A stretch of DNA of 64,000 nt from the NCBI RefSeq assembly GCF_020181035.1, contig NZ_JAIQYY010000011.1, positions 124,001 through 188,000 of the forward strand. The letters are read 5' to 3'. This DNA is from Streptomyces sp. CoH27. GTDB taxonomy: Bacteria; Actinomycetota; Actinomycetes; Streptomycetales; Streptomycetaceae. The notes below the pieces were generated by a model. It saw only the letters and a program-made list of their open reading frames with translations, was not told where the DNA came from and did no database searches. Made by a program: the position numbers and the translations under genes. Of this stretch, positions 41,132 through 49,844 are shown one piece after another; the first letter of the stretch is position 1, and each line of letters begins with the position of its first letter.

Positions 41132-41419
41132 TCAGCGCTGGGTGGTCGTGTCCGTCGGCTCGTTGACCGGCCGGGAGCTGGTCACGTCGCCGGGCGCGGC
41201 CTGGATCGTGCGCTGAGCCGGGGACTGCTCCTCGGCGGGCTGGGCGGAGGCGGTGGACTGCTTGCCGTCGTCCTTCATCGCCTTGGCCTCGCTCTTCAGG
41301 ATGCGCGCGGACTTGCCGAGCGAGCGAGCCATGTCCGGAAGCTTCTTGGAACCGAACACGAGGACGATCACGAGAACCAGGAGCACCAGGTGCCACGGCT
41401 CAAGTGCGTTGCGGAACAT
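41132..41419 (-). CDS. tatA: Sec-independent protein translocase TatA
   Basis: A 95-residue pore-forming Tat protein. One N-terminal membrane helix (HLVLLVLVIVLVFGSKKLPD) contains the conserved FGSKKLP hinge, followed by an amphipathic helix (MARSLGKSARILKSEAKAM) and a disordered Ser/Thr/Gln-rich tail. The length fits TatA. The N-terminal glutamate is present (ALEPWHL). It precedes tatC. Confidence 0.97.
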   Translation of the reverse strand: MFRNALEPWHLVLLVLVIVLVFGSKKLPDMARSLGKSARILKSEAKAMKDDGKQSTASAQPAEEQSPAQRTIQAAPGDVTSSRPVNEPTDTTTQR

Positions 41420-41654
41420 AAGTCTTCACCTTCTCACTGAGGCGGGCGGCTGGGCATGTCCGACGGGTCGGACAAGTGTCTGACCATCGTGCTGGCAGCG
41501 ATCGTAACGCCCAGGGGTGAACGTAGAACAATCCCCGTGCGTACTCCCGCTCTCTGCGGACCGCGCCTCGTTTCCGGGCCGCGACCAGCAGCGTACCTGG
41601 CCGGACCGGCAAGGTGACAGGTCGAAGTGACCCAAAGCGCACGGCCTGCGGTGA

Positions 41655-41849
41655 TCAGAGCGCATCGACAGCACGGGCCGTGCTGACGGCCGCCCGCTCC
41701 AGATCCTCCGCCGCCCTGTTGATACGGCGCGCGGAATCGGCGACCTGCTGCCCGAGGCGCCGCGCCTCCAGGAAGACCCGGACGGCGAGCACCCCCAGGA
41801 CAGCGAGACCCAGGAAACCCACGGCTACCGCGAACATCGGCCAGAACAT
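41655..41849 (-). CDS. Small membrane protein with amphipathic tail
   Basis: A 64-residue protein with one N-terminal membrane helix (PMFAVAVGFLGLAVLGVLAV) and a charged helix (RRLGQQVADSARRINRAAEDLERAAV). The function is unknown; the tail recalls DUF948-like proteins. The ATG at 41849 has no Shine-Dalgarno, but TAGTCT, which contains the stop codon of the upstream gene, lies seven bases before it as a -10. So it may have a leaderless transcript in addition to read-through from the zinc-ribbon gene ten bases upstream. Confidence 0.7.
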   Translation of the reverse strand: MFWPMFAVAVGFLGLAVLGVLAVRVFLEARRLGQQVADSARRINRAAEDLERAAVSTARAVDAL

Positions 41850-41859
41850 GACGTCGAGA

Positions 41860-42075
41860 CTAGACGGTGGAGTGCAGGCGCAGCGTCCTGACCCCACCGC
41901 CGGTGAGCAGCTCGACGATCCGCTCCCCGGCGGGCTTGCGGACGGCGGCACCGCAGTCGGGGCAGGTGAAGGAGTAGAACGTCGTACGGCTGGACGCGCC
42001 GATGGCGAGGCGCAGTGCGCTCGCGGCCAGCTCGAAGCGGCCTCGGCAGTCCGGGCAGCCCGCTTTGAACATCAC
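41860..42075 (-). CDS. Small zinc-ribbon protein
   Basis: A protein of about 71 residues with two CPDC pairs (KAGCPDCRGRFEL and SFTCPDCGAAVRK), the arrangement of a one-domain zinc ribbon. There is no other domain, so it may act as an adaptor. GTG at 42075 and ATG at 42072 are adjacent possible starts; a GAGGAG lies about 12 bases upstream. The in-frame ORF goes further upstream but has no convincing start. It lies between pafC and the small membrane gene. Confidence 0.75.
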   Translation of the reverse strand: MMFKAGCPDCRGRFELAASALRLAIGASSRTTFYSFTCPDCGAAVRKPAGERIVELLTGGGVRTLRLHSTV

Positions 42076-42229
42076 GGGGACGACTCTCCTCATCCCCGCG
42101 AAGGCGGTCGCCACCGTCATCTCACCCGCACGCTCGCTCACAGGCCTCGCTCCTCCTTGTGGTCGTTCGCCAAGCACGCCGCTGGATGTGCCGCACGTCG
42201 GACACGGCCCCGCGCCCCTCTGGAGCGCC

Positions 42230-43234
42230 TCACCGACCGGAGCTTGCCGGCTGCCCCGTGTCGTACGCCGCCAAGGCCTCGGCCGCCGCCGTCCGAGCAC
42301 TTTCGGCCAGCTCCGGCGGGGAGACGATCCGGCCGTCGGCGCCGAGGCGCAGGGCCAGTCGGCGCAGGGAGGCCGGGTCGGGGGTGCGCAGAGTGATACG
42401 CAGGCCGCCGTCGGGAAGCTCATCGGCGCTGTCGTGCGGGTAGTACTCGGCGACCCAGCGGCCGCCGGGGCCCACCTCGACCACGACCTCCGGGTCCTCG
42501 GCGGCCGGCTGCACCAGGGCCTCGGAGAGGTCCCGCAGCTCTATCTCGGGCGGCGCGGACGGCTCGTCCAGGATTCTGATCTCGGCCACCCGGTCGAGCC
42601 GGAAGGTGCGCCGTGCCTCGGAGCGGCGGCACCAGGCCTCGACATAGGTGTGTCCCACGCTGACCAGGCGGATGGGATCGATCTCGCGCTCGGTGACCTC
42701 GTCGCGGGCCGGGGAGTAGTAGCGGATCCACAGCCGGCGGCGCTCGGAGATGGCCCGGTCGACGTCGGCGAAGACACCGCCCTCGGACTCGAAGGTCACC
42801 GACAGCCGGGCGCTGGCCCCGGCGGCCTCGCCGGCCGCGGCCTCCACCTTGGCGGTGGCGCGCAGCAGGGCCTGGCGGTCGCTCTCGCGCAGGCCGGGCA
42901 GGGTGGAGACCGCGCGGGCGGCCACGAGCAGCGCGGTGGCCTCGTCGGCGGCGAGCCGGAGCGGCTCGGCGGCCTCCTCGCCGAGCGCGGCCGGGTTGTG
43001 CCACCAGATGCGCTCGCCGTCGGTGTCGATGTCCAGCAGGTCGCCGCCGCGGAAGCTGGTGCCGCACATGGGCAGCAGATCGAGGTCGGCGACCAGCTCG
43101 TCCTCGGTGATGCCGAAGGCGCGGGCGACGTCCGCGATCCGGGCGCCGGGGCGCTCCCTGAGATACGTGACCAGGGAGAGCATCCGCCGGGTCTGGTCGA
43201 TGGCGTTCACGGGCCTGACCGGTTTGCCTGCCAT
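42230..43234 (-). CDS. pafC: PafC, WYL-domain DNA-damage regulator subunit
   Basis: A 334-residue regulator. The N-terminal winged helix (QTRRMLSLVTYLRERPGARI, VARAFGITEDELVADLDLLP) is followed by a WYL domain (VDRAISERRRLWIRYYSPARDEVTEREIDPIRLV) and a WCX C-terminal extension. In mycobacteria PafB and PafC form a complex that activates the LexA-independent DNA-damage regulon. It follows pafB by 15 bases in the same operon. Confidence 0.94.
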   Translation of the reverse strand: MAGKPVRPVNAIDQTRRMLSLVTYLRERPGARIADVARAFGITEDELVADLDLLPMCGTSFRGGDLLDIDTDGERIWWHNPAALGEEAAEPLRLAADEATALLVAARAVSTLPGLRESDRQALLRATAKVEAAAGEAAGASARLSVTFESEGGVFADVDRAISERRRLWIRYYSPARDEVTEREIDPIRLVSVGHTYVEAWCRRSEARRTFRLDRVAEIRILDEPSAPPEIELRDLSEALVQPAAEDPEVVVEVGPGGRWVAEYYPHDSADELPDGGLRITLRTPDPASLRRLALRLGADGRIVSPPELAESARTAAAEALAAYDTGQPASSGR

Positions 43235-43249
43235 GGTGGTACTCCCCCC

Positions 43250-44227
43250 TCAGCCCTTGGCCACGGCGCGCAGCCGGTCCACCACGTCCGCGCGCAGCTC
43301 GGCCGGCTCCAGGACCACCACGTCCGGTCCGAACTCGACCAGCCAGGCGTCCAGGCCGTGCCCGTACGGAATCTCCAACTCGTCCCAGCCGTCGCCGAGT
43401 TCCCGGACGCTGATGGCCTTCGCCCGAAGGGGGTAACCGGAGCCGGAGCGCAGCCGGATCAGCGCCGAGCGGTCGGTGATCTCCCCGGCCCAGCTCGCCA
43501 CGGTCTCGCGCACGGTGACGACGTCCGGCACGGGGGCGGTGAAGCCGGTGCCGCGCGAGCGGACCCGGCCGGTGATCCGGGAGAGCCGGAAGACGCGCTC
43601 GGCGCCCCGGTCACGGTCGAATCCGGCCAGATACCAGTGCCCGCGCCAGCACTCCAGGGCCCAGGGCTCCACGTGCCGGGGCTCGGGGCGGGCGGCGGAG
43701 GCCTTGCGGTACTCGAAGACGACCGGGCGTCGGTCGCGGCAGGCCAGCATCAGGGGCTCGAAGGCGGTCTCGTGGACCGGGATGCGCGGTTCCAGGGCGC
43801 CGTGCGCCTCGTAGGGGTCGACGTCCTCGGGCAGTCCGGCGGCGCGCAGCTTCTGCAGGGCGCCGCTGGCGGCACCGGCGAGGCGGGCCTGCTGCCACAC
43901 CTTGGCGGCGAGTCCGAGCGCCGCGGCCTCCTCGGCGTCCAGGGTGATGGGCGGCAGGCGGTTGCTGTCGCGGCGGGCGAGATAGCCGACCTCGCCGTCG
44001 AGGTTCTCCACGGTCTCGATGACCAGGCCCAGCTCGCGCAGGTCGTCCTTGTCCCGCTCGAACATGCGGTTGAAGGAGTCGTCGCTGCCCGCCCCACCGG
44101 TCTGCGGCCTGGCGGCCTCGACGTATGCCTCGATGGAGTCCCGCAGCTCACGCTTGCTGAGCGGCCGCCGTGCCCCGAGCAGGCACAGCGCGAGGTTCAT
44201 CAGCCGCTCGGCCTTGGCAATGGCCAT
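43250..44227 (-). CDS. pafB: PafB, WYL-domain DNA-damage regulator subunit
   Basis: A 325-residue protein. The helix-turn-helix (ERLMNLALCLLGARRPLSKRE) is followed by a FNRMFERDKDDLRELGLVIE segment and the WYL domain (RRPVVFEYRKASAARPEPRHV, GHWYLAGFDRDRGAERVFRLSRI). It pairs with PafC. ATG at 44227 has an excellent upstream GGGGAGG. A terminator at 44302 separates it from the FKBP gene, so pafBC should have its own promoter. Confidence 0.94.
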   Translation of the reverse strand: MAIAKAERLMNLALCLLGARRPLSKRELRDSIEAYVEAARPQTGGAGSDDSFNRMFERDKDDLRELGLVIETVENLDGEVGYLARRDSNRLPPITLDAEEAAALGLAAKVWQQARLAGAASGALQKLRAAGLPEDVDPYEAHGALEPRIPVHETAFEPLMLACRDRRPVVFEYRKASAARPEPRHVEPWALECWRGHWYLAGFDRDRGAERVFRLSRITGRVRSRGTGFTAPVPDVVTVRETVASWAGEITDRSALIRLRSGSGYPLRAKAISVRELGDGWDELEIPYGHGLDAWLVEFGPDVVVLEPAELRADVVDRLRAVAKG

Positions 44228-44301
44228 CGACGCCCTTCGCCTCCCCTTTTCATGCTTCCGACCGATGACCGTACCGCTCCTCGGTGCGGTGGCAAAAGCG
44301 A

Positions 44302-44329
44302 GGGCCCATGCCCGGGCAGGCATGGGCCC
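44302..44329 (-). terminator. Intrinsic terminator of the FKBP gene
   Basis: GGGCCCATGCC and GGCATGGGCCC pair around six bases; on the minus strand TCGCTTTTGCC follows. It lies 18 bases after the FKBP stop. Confidence 0.85.
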
Positions 44330-44346
44330 CGAGTGATCGGATCCGA

Positions 44347-44718
44347 TCAGACGGCGATGAGGTCCACCACGAAGATCAGCGTCTCGCCGGGCTTGATCGC
44401 CGGGGTCGGGCTCTGGTCGCCGTAGGCGAGGTGGGCGGGGATGGTCAGCTGGCGGCGGCCGCCGACCTTCATGCCCTGGACGCCCTGGTCCCAGCCCTTG
44501 ATGACGCGGCCCCCGCCGAGCGGGAAGCGGAACGGGGTGCCCCGGTTCCAGCTGGCGTCGAACTCCTCGCCGGTGCTGTAGGAGACGCCCACGTAGTGCA
44601 CGGTGACGGTCTGGCCCGCCTGCGCGACCTCGCCGTCGCCCTCCCAGATGTCCTTGATCTCAAGGTCGGCCGGGGCCGGGCCCTCCGGGAAGTCGATCTC
44701 GGGCTTGTCGATGCTCAC
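44347..44718 (-). CDS. Cytoplasmic FKBP-type peptidyl-prolyl isomerase
   Basis: A 123-residue FKBP. The conserved elements are VTVHYVGVSYSTGEEFDASW, FRFPLGGGRVIKGWDQGVQGM, GGRRQLTIPAHLAYGD and LIFVVDLI. It has no signal peptide. It catalyses cis-trans isomerisation of proline peptide bonds and should bind FK506/rapamycin. GTG at 44718 is the start. It lies 85 bases after the two-domain lipoprotein FKBP gene on the same strand. Confidence 0.96.
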   Translation of the reverse strand: MSIDKPEIDFPEGPAPADLEIKDIWEGDGEVAQAGQTVTVHYVGVSYSTGEEFDASWNRGTPFRFPLGGGRVIKGWDQGVQGMKVGGRRQLTIPAHLAYGDQSPTPAIKPGETLIFVVDLIAV

Positions 44719-44803
44719 GTCAAAAGCTCCTGCTTGTGTACGACACGAATCGCGGACAGTCTTTCATCTCCACAGGCGTCCCGCCCGCCTCGGGCACCGG
44801 GCG

Positions 44804-45808
44804 CTACATCGCCGCGAGGATGTCCACCGTGAACACGAGGGTGGAGCCCTTCTTGATGTCACCGCCGCTCGGCGGGGTGTTGCCGTAACCCAGCTCCGGC
44901 GGGACGACGATCAGCACCCGGCTGCCGATCTTCTTGCCGGTCAGACCCAGTGCCAGGCCCTTGACCGTCTGCTGCATCTGCTGCAGCGAGAACTGGGCGA
45001 GCCGGCCCGAGCCGTACGTCCGCTCGAAGGTCTTGCCGCTGTCCCAGACCAGGCCCTGGAACTGGCACAGGACCGCCTGGTCGGCCTTGAGCTCGGCTCC
45101 GTCGCCCTCCAGGACATACTCGGACACGAGCTTCTTCGGCGGGGCGGTCTTGGGAATGGTGACCTTCGGGACGTTGCCGTCGGTGTCGGTGGCCACCTTG
45201 GGCAGGGCCGCGTCGGTCTGCGCGACGGCCTTGCCGTGCGCGGAGCTCTTGGAGTTGAAGGACCCGATCAGGTCGATCACGAAGACCAGCGTGTCCGTGC
45301 CCTTGATGCCCGCCTGCGCGTTGCCCGACGTGCCGTAGCCCCAGGTGGGCGGCACGGCGATCTGGATGCGGCTGCCGGTCTTCTTGCCCGTGAGCGCGTA
45401 CCGCCAGCCGTCGATGATGCTGCCCTGGGCCAGCTGCATCACCAGCGGGCTCTTGCGGTCGTAGGAGTTGTCGAAGACCTTGGCGGTGTCCCAGATCTGG
45501 CCCAGGTAGTTGGCCTGGATGAAGTCGTTCTCGGCGACCGTGCGGCCGCTGCCCGCGATCACGGTCTTGACCGCGAGGTTCTTCGACGGCTCCCCGGTGC
45601 CCTTCGCCACCGTCGGCTTCTCGCCGAACTTCGTGCCCGCCGTGATCGCCGGCAGCGGTCCCTCCACGATCTTCGGCGGGGGTGCCGTGGACACCGAGGG
45701 CGTCGGCGAGGCGCTCGCCTTGCTGGAGGCGGACTTGTTGTCACCGCACGCGGAGAGGGTGACCAGTCCCGCGGGTACGGCGGCGAGGAAGAGTGAGCGT
45801 CGGCGCAC
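44804..45808 (-). CDS. Lipoprotein with two FKBP-type isomerase domains
   Basis: A 334-residue exported protein. The signal peptide ends in a lipobox (LVTLSACG, lipid on Cys near 21). A Ser/Pro linker is followed by two FKBP domains: residues about 75-185 (DFIQANYLGQIWD, GWRYALTGKKTGSRIQIAVPP) and 230-334 (AVLCQFQGLVWDSGKTF, GKKIGSRVLIVVPPELGYG). Both lack part of the aromatic active-site set, so activity may be weak in one. It would help fold exported proteins at the cell surface. GTG at 45808 is used. It lies downstream of pafA, beyond a terminator. Confidence 0.92.
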   Translation of the reverse strand: MRRRSLFLAAVPAGLVTLSACGDNKSASSKASASPTPSVSTAPPPKIVEGPLPAITAGTKFGEKPTVAKGTGEPSKNLAVKTVIAGSGRTVAENDFIQANYLGQIWDTAKVFDNSYDRKSPLVMQLAQGSIIDGWRYALTGKKTGSRIQIAVPPTWGYGTSGNAQAGIKGTDTLVFVIDLIGSFNSKSSAHGKAVAQTDAALPKVATDTDGNVPKVTIPKTAPPKKLVSEYVLEGDGAELKADQAVLCQFQGLVWDSGKTFERTYGSGRLAQFSLQQMQQTVKGLALGLTGKKIGSRVLIVVPPELGYGNTPPSGGDIKKGSTLVFTVDILAAM

Positions 45809-45871
45809 GGAAGGGCCTCGTAATCGGTCGATCTTGTGGATTGGCGTGCGCGCAACTCTACGACGCGAGAA

Positions 45872-45900
45872 GGGCGCCGTACGGGAAACGTACGACGCCC
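45872..45900 (-). terminator. Terminator of pafA
   Basis: GGGCGCCGTACG and CGTACGACGCCC pair with one mismatch around GGAAA, 52 bases after the pafA stop. Confidence 0.7.
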
Positions 45901-45951
45901 GTGTGGCGTTCCGGCAATTCGGTGCGGAAACGCTTGACTCGCTCGTCTTCG

Positions 45952-47313
45952 TCACATTCCGGCGATGAGCTTCTCCACCCGGTCGTCCACGGAACGGAAC
46001 GGGTCCTTGCACAACACGGTGCGTTGTGCCTGGTCGTTGAGCTTGAGGTGGACCCAGTCGACCGTGAAGTCCCGGCGCTGTTCCTGGGCGCGGCGGATGA
46101 AGTCGCCGCGCAGCCTGGCCCGAGTGGTCTGCGGGGGAACCGACTTGCCCTCGAAGATCTTCAAGTCGTTGCAGACCCGCGCGGCTTGGCCCTTGCGCTC
46201 CAGCAGGTAGTACAGGCCGCGGCGGCGATGGATGTCGTGGTAGGCGAGGTCTATCTGCGCGACCCGCGGGTGCGACATGGTCATGTTGTGCTTGGCCCGG
46301 TACCGCTCGATGAGCTTGTACTTCATGACCCAGTCGATCTCGGTGGCGATGCGGTCCAGTTCCTCGGCCTCGATCGCGTCGAGGGTGCGGCCCCACAGCT
46401 CCAGGACCTGGGCGACGGTGCCGGTGCGGATGCCCCGGCGGTCGCAGAAGTCCACGGCCTTGTCGAAGTACTCGCGCTGCACCTCCAGCGCGGACGCCTC
46501 CCGGCCGCTGGCCAGGCGGACCTTGCGGCGGCCGGTGATGTCGTGGCTGACCTCGCGGATCGCCCGGATCGGGTTCTCCAGGGTCAGGTCGCGCATCACG
46601 GTGCCCGCCTCGATCATGCGCAGCACGAGGTCGGTCGCGCCGACCTTGAGCAGCATGGTCGTCTCGGACATGTTCGAGTCGCCCACGATGACGTGCAGCC
46701 GGCGGTAGCGCTCGGCGTCCGCGTGCGGTTCATCGCGCGTGTTGATGATGGGCCGCGAGCGGGTCGTGGCCGAGGAGACGCCCTCCCAGATGTGCTCGGC
46801 GCGCTGGCTGACGCAGTACACGGCGCCGCGCGGGGTCTGGAGCACCTTGCCGGCGCCGCACAGCAGCTGCCGGGTGACCAGGAAGGGGATGAGGATGTCC
46901 GCGAGCCGGGAGAACTCCCCGTGCCGGGCCACCAGATAGTTCTCGTGGCAGCCGTAGGAGTTGCCCGCCGAGTCGGTGTTGTTCTTGAACAGGTAGACGT
47001 CGCCTGCGATTCCCTCCTCGTGCAGGCGTCGTTCCGCGTCCACCAGGAGTCCTTCGAGAATGCGCTCGCCGGCCTTGTCGTGGGTGACCAGTTCGATCAC
47101 GTTGTCACATTCGGGGGTCGCGTATTCCGGATGTGAGCCCACGTCGAGATAGAGCCGGGCGCCGTTTCGCAGAAAGACATTGCTGCTGCGGCCCCATGAC
47201 ACGACACGGCGGAAGAGGTACCGCGCCACCTCGTCAGGCGACAGGCGGCGCTGTCCCCTGAACGTGCACGTGACGCCGTACTCGTTCTCCAGCCCGAAAA
47301 TGCGGCGGTCCAT
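45952..47313 (-). CDS. pafA: Pup-protein ligase PafA
   Basis: A 453-residue carboxylate-amine ligase related to glutamine synthetase. It activates the C-terminal glutamate of Pup with ATP and joins it to lysines on target proteins. Motifs are RRIFGLENEYGV (metal ligands), YLDVGSHPEYATPEC, FKNNTDSAGNSYG, RPIINTRDEPHAD and GDSNMSETTM. Length is standard. It starts nine bases after the MFS gene stop on the same strand, so the two are co-transcribed. Dop, its paralogue, is at 52698. Confidence 0.98.
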   Translation of the reverse strand: MDRRIFGLENEYGVTCTFRGQRRLSPDEVARYLFRRVVSWGRSSNVFLRNGARLYLDVGSHPEYATPECDNVIELVTHDKAGERILEGLLVDAERRLHEEGIAGDVYLFKNNTDSAGNSYGCHENYLVARHGEFSRLADILIPFLVTRQLLCGAGKVLQTPRGAVYCVSQRAEHIWEGVSSATTRSRPIINTRDEPHADAERYRRLHVIVGDSNMSETTMLLKVGATDLVLRMIEAGTVMRDLTLENPIRAIREVSHDITGRRKVRLASGREASALEVQREYFDKAVDFCDRRGIRTGTVAQVLELWGRTLDAIEAEELDRIATEIDWVMKYKLIERYRAKHNMTMSHPRVAQIDLAYHDIHRRRGLYYLLERKGQAARVCNDLKIFEGKSVPPQTTRARLRGDFIRRAQEQRRDFTVDWVHLKLNDQAQRTVLCKDPFRSVDDRVEKLIAGM

Positions 47314-47322
47314 GACTGAACA

Positions 47323-48582
47323 TTACGCCCGATCCCCTGAGCTGAAACGGGGTTCGACAGCACGATTTGGATCATTTTCCGATGAAGCCGCAACGACCTC
47401 GCCGCACGCGGGAGCTGCGAGGACCCGTGCGGTGGCGAGCAGGACCAGCAGGGACACGGCCCCCGCGACACCGGGCACGGCGAAGCCCCACACCGTGCCG
47501 CCGGCCTGGACGACGGGTCCCGCGAGGCCCGTGCCGACCGAGGCGCCCACGGTGAACGTCGTCACGAGCCAGGAGAACGCCTCGGTGACGGTCCCGCTGG
47601 GCGCATGCCGGTCGACGATGATGAACGCGCAGGCGATACAGGGTGCGAGGAACACTCCGGACAGGACCGTGAGCAGGACCATGGCCACCGCGCCCGGCAC
47701 CAGCGTCAGCGGCAGGTAACACACCGCCAGAAGGGCCACCAGGAACCGCAGTCGCCGCTCGGGCGCACCGGCCCACCGGCGGGCGCCGTAGACCGTACCG
47801 CCGGCGAGCGCGCCGAGGCCGAGCCCGGCCATCATCCAGCCGTAGACCGCGTCGCCGCCGTGTCCGTCGGCGTACGACACCGACGCGACCGTGATGGAGC
47901 CCAGCGCGATGCCGATGAACAGGAAGGCGCCGAGCAGGGCGAGCAGGCCGGGCGAGCGCAGGGCGCCGAGCCAGTGCGCCTCGCGCGGGGCCGAGCGCCA
48001 CGCGCGCGAGGGCGGCGAGACGACCACGGAGAGCGCGCCGAGGACGCCCAGGAGGTTCAGCACGAGCAGGGCGGCACGCTCGTCCCACAGGGACACGCAC
48101 AGGGTCACCAGCAGCGGCCCCACGGTGAACATGACCTCCTGCGCGATCGCGTCCATGGCGTACGCGGTGTGCACCTGCTCCTCGCGGCGCAGCACCGACG
48201 GCCACAGGGCGCGCAGGCCGCCTTCCAGGGGCGGGGCGAACAGCCCGGCCACGGCGACGGACGCGTAGGCGAGCGGCAGCGGGTCGGTGCCGGACAGGGC
48301 GAAGACGGTCATGGAGAGGGCGGCGAGGAGGGCGGCGGGCAGCTGGACGCGCGGCTGGCCGTGCAGGTCCACGAGCCGGCCCAGCACCGGCTGGCCGACC
48401 GCGTTGGCGACGCCGTAGACGGCCGCGAGGGCGCCGGCGAGGCTGTACGTGCCGCCCTCGGCGCGGACGAACAGCACCAGGGCGATCGCGGCGGTGGCGT
48501 TGGGCAGCCGGCCCACCAGGGTGCCGGTGAGCAGCCGCAGCGCGTGCCGCGCCCGGAGTATCTCCAGGTATCCGGTGGCCAT
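47323..48582 (-). CDS. MFS transporter co-transcribed with pafA
   Basis: A 419-residue major-facilitator protein with 12 hydrophobic spans. Between spans 2 and 3 is GRLVDLHGQPRVQLP, the family loop. Substrate is unknown; the set resembles drug or sugar efflux members. It lies directly upstream of pafA (nine bases) and divergent from a LacI regulator, whose probable operator overlaps the shared promoter region. The LacI protein may therefore also influence pafA. Confidence 0.88.
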   Translation of the reverse strand: MATGYLEILRARHALRLLTGTLVGRLPNATAAIALVLFVRAEGGTYSLAGALAAVYGVANAVGQPVLGRLVDLHGQPRVQLPAALLAALSMTVFALSGTDPLPLAYASVAVAGLFAPPLEGGLRALWPSVLRREEQVHTAYAMDAIAQEVMFTVGPLLVTLCVSLWDERAALLVLNLLGVLGALSVVVSPPSRAWRSAPREAHWLGALRSPGLLALLGAFLFIGIALGSITVASVSYADGHGGDAVYGWMMAGLGLGALAGGTVYGARRWAGAPERRLRFLVALLAVCYLPLTLVPGAVAMVLLTVLSGVFLAPCIACAFIIVDRHAPSGTVTEAFSWLVTTFTVGASVGTGLAGPVVQAGGTVWGFAVPGVAGAVSLLVLLATARVLAAPACGEVVAASSENDPNRAVEPRFSSGDRA

Positions 48583-48631
48583 GTACCGCCTCCAACGGCT
48601 CCCCCCGGGACGCCTCGACGACCCGACGTGT

Positions 48632-48658
48632 TACGTATAACTTCCGTCTTCATACGTA
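48632..48658. promoter_or_regulatory. Inverted repeat in the MFS-LacI divergent promoter
   Basis: TACGTAT (48632-48638) and ATACGTA (48652-48658) form an inverted repeat with a 13-base centre, in an A/T-richer patch of the divergent region. It is a candidate LacI operator. Confidence 0.5.
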
Positions 48659-48827
48659 CCATGTGCGCTGTTCGGACGTCCAGACGACGGGAGTGAGCCG
48701 GAGGGCGCGCCGGTGTCGGGGGGCGCGAGCGCGCGGAGGCCCGAAGGGCTGAGCACGGTCGCGCTCTCGAACACCGGCTGAGAGCGCCCGGAGGCGAACG
48801 ACCCAAAAAGAAGGGAGCGCACCCGCG

Positions 48828-49844
48828 GTGGCACGCAGCAGTACGCGCCCGACCAGCCGTGACGTCGCCCAGGCGGCCGGGGTCTCGCAGGCCGCCGTCT
48901 CCCTCGTGCTGGGCGACAAGTGGCGCGGCCGTGTCTCCGAGGCCACCGCCGAGCGGGTCCGCGAGGCCGCGCGCGACCTCGGCTACCGCCCCAACCTTGC
49001 CGCCCGCAACCTCCGGCTCGGCCGCACCCGCACGGTCCTGCTGGTCGTGCCCGCGCTGACGACGGAGTTCTTCGCGGGCGTCTACACGGGCGCCGCGCGC
49101 GTGGCGGCCGAGAACGGCTTCGGGGTCGTCCTGTACCCCTCCCCCGAGGGCGTCGGCCCGGCCCGCGACCCCTTCGCCTCCGCGCAGGCCGCGCTGGACG
49201 GTGTCATCGCCTCCTCCATGGCCGCCGACGCGCTCACCGCGATCCGCGGCGACCAGCTGCCGCTGGTCATGCTCGACAGCGACCCGGAGGGCAGCCTGGG
49301 CGCGGCCACCGTGAACCTGGACATCGCCGACGGCGTCCGCCAGGTCACCGACCATCTGCTGGGCCTCGGCCACCGCCGGGTGCTGCATCTCGCCGCGGAC
49401 GTGCCCTCCTGGACCTTCGACATCCGCGCGCGCGAGCTCGCGGCACGCATGGCGGCCGTGCCGGGCACACAGGTCCGTACGGCCAGGGCCCCGATCTCCA
49501 TCGAGGACGCCCTGGCCGCGACGGAGGCCGCGCTCCGGCTGCCCGGCCCCCGGCCGACGGCGGTGGTCTGCGACGACGACAAGCTCGCCGCCGGCGCCTA
49601 CAAGGCCGCCCGCCGGCTCGGCCTGCGCATCCCGGACGACATCTCGGTCACCGGCCTCGACGACCTCGCCCTGGCCACCGCCATCGACCCCGAGCTGACG
49701 ACGGTACGACTGGACGCCGAGCTCTTCGGCGAACGGGGCATGCGGGCCCTGCTGGCGGTCCTGGAGGGCGAGGAGCCCGACGGCGGGGACATCCCGGTCC
49801 AGCTGGTCGTCCGTGCCTCCACGGCCCCTCCACCGGGCGCCTAG
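48828..49844 (+). CDS. LacI-family transcriptional regulator
   Basis: A 338-residue regulator. The N-terminal helix-turn-helix and hinge (TSRDVAQAAGVSQAAVSLVL, RVREAARDLGYRPNLAARNL) precede a periplasmic-binding-protein-like sensor (TVLLVVPALTTEFFAGVYTGAARV, HRRVLHLAADVPSW, GLDDLALATAIDPELTTVRLD). The ligand is not predictable, usually a sugar or nucleoside. GTG at 48828 is the start. It is divergent from the MFS-pafA unit and overlaps the acetyltransferase pseudogene by four bases at its 3' end. Confidence 0.92.
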   Translation: MARSSTRPTSRDVAQAAGVSQAAVSLVLGDKWRGRVSEATAERVREAARDLGYRPNLAARNLRLGRTRTVLLVVPALTTEFFAGVYTGAARVAAENGFGVVLYPSPEGVGPARDPFASAQAALDGVIASSMAADALTAIRGDQLPLVMLDSDPEGSLGAATVNLDIADGVRQVTDHLLGLGHRRVLHLAADVPSWTFDIRARELAARMAAVPGTQVRTARAPISIEDALAATEAALRLPGPRPTAVVCDDDKLAAGAYKAARRLGLRIPDDISVTGLDDLALATAIDPELTTVRLDAELFGERGMRALLAVLEGEEPDGGDIPVQLVVRASTAPPPGA

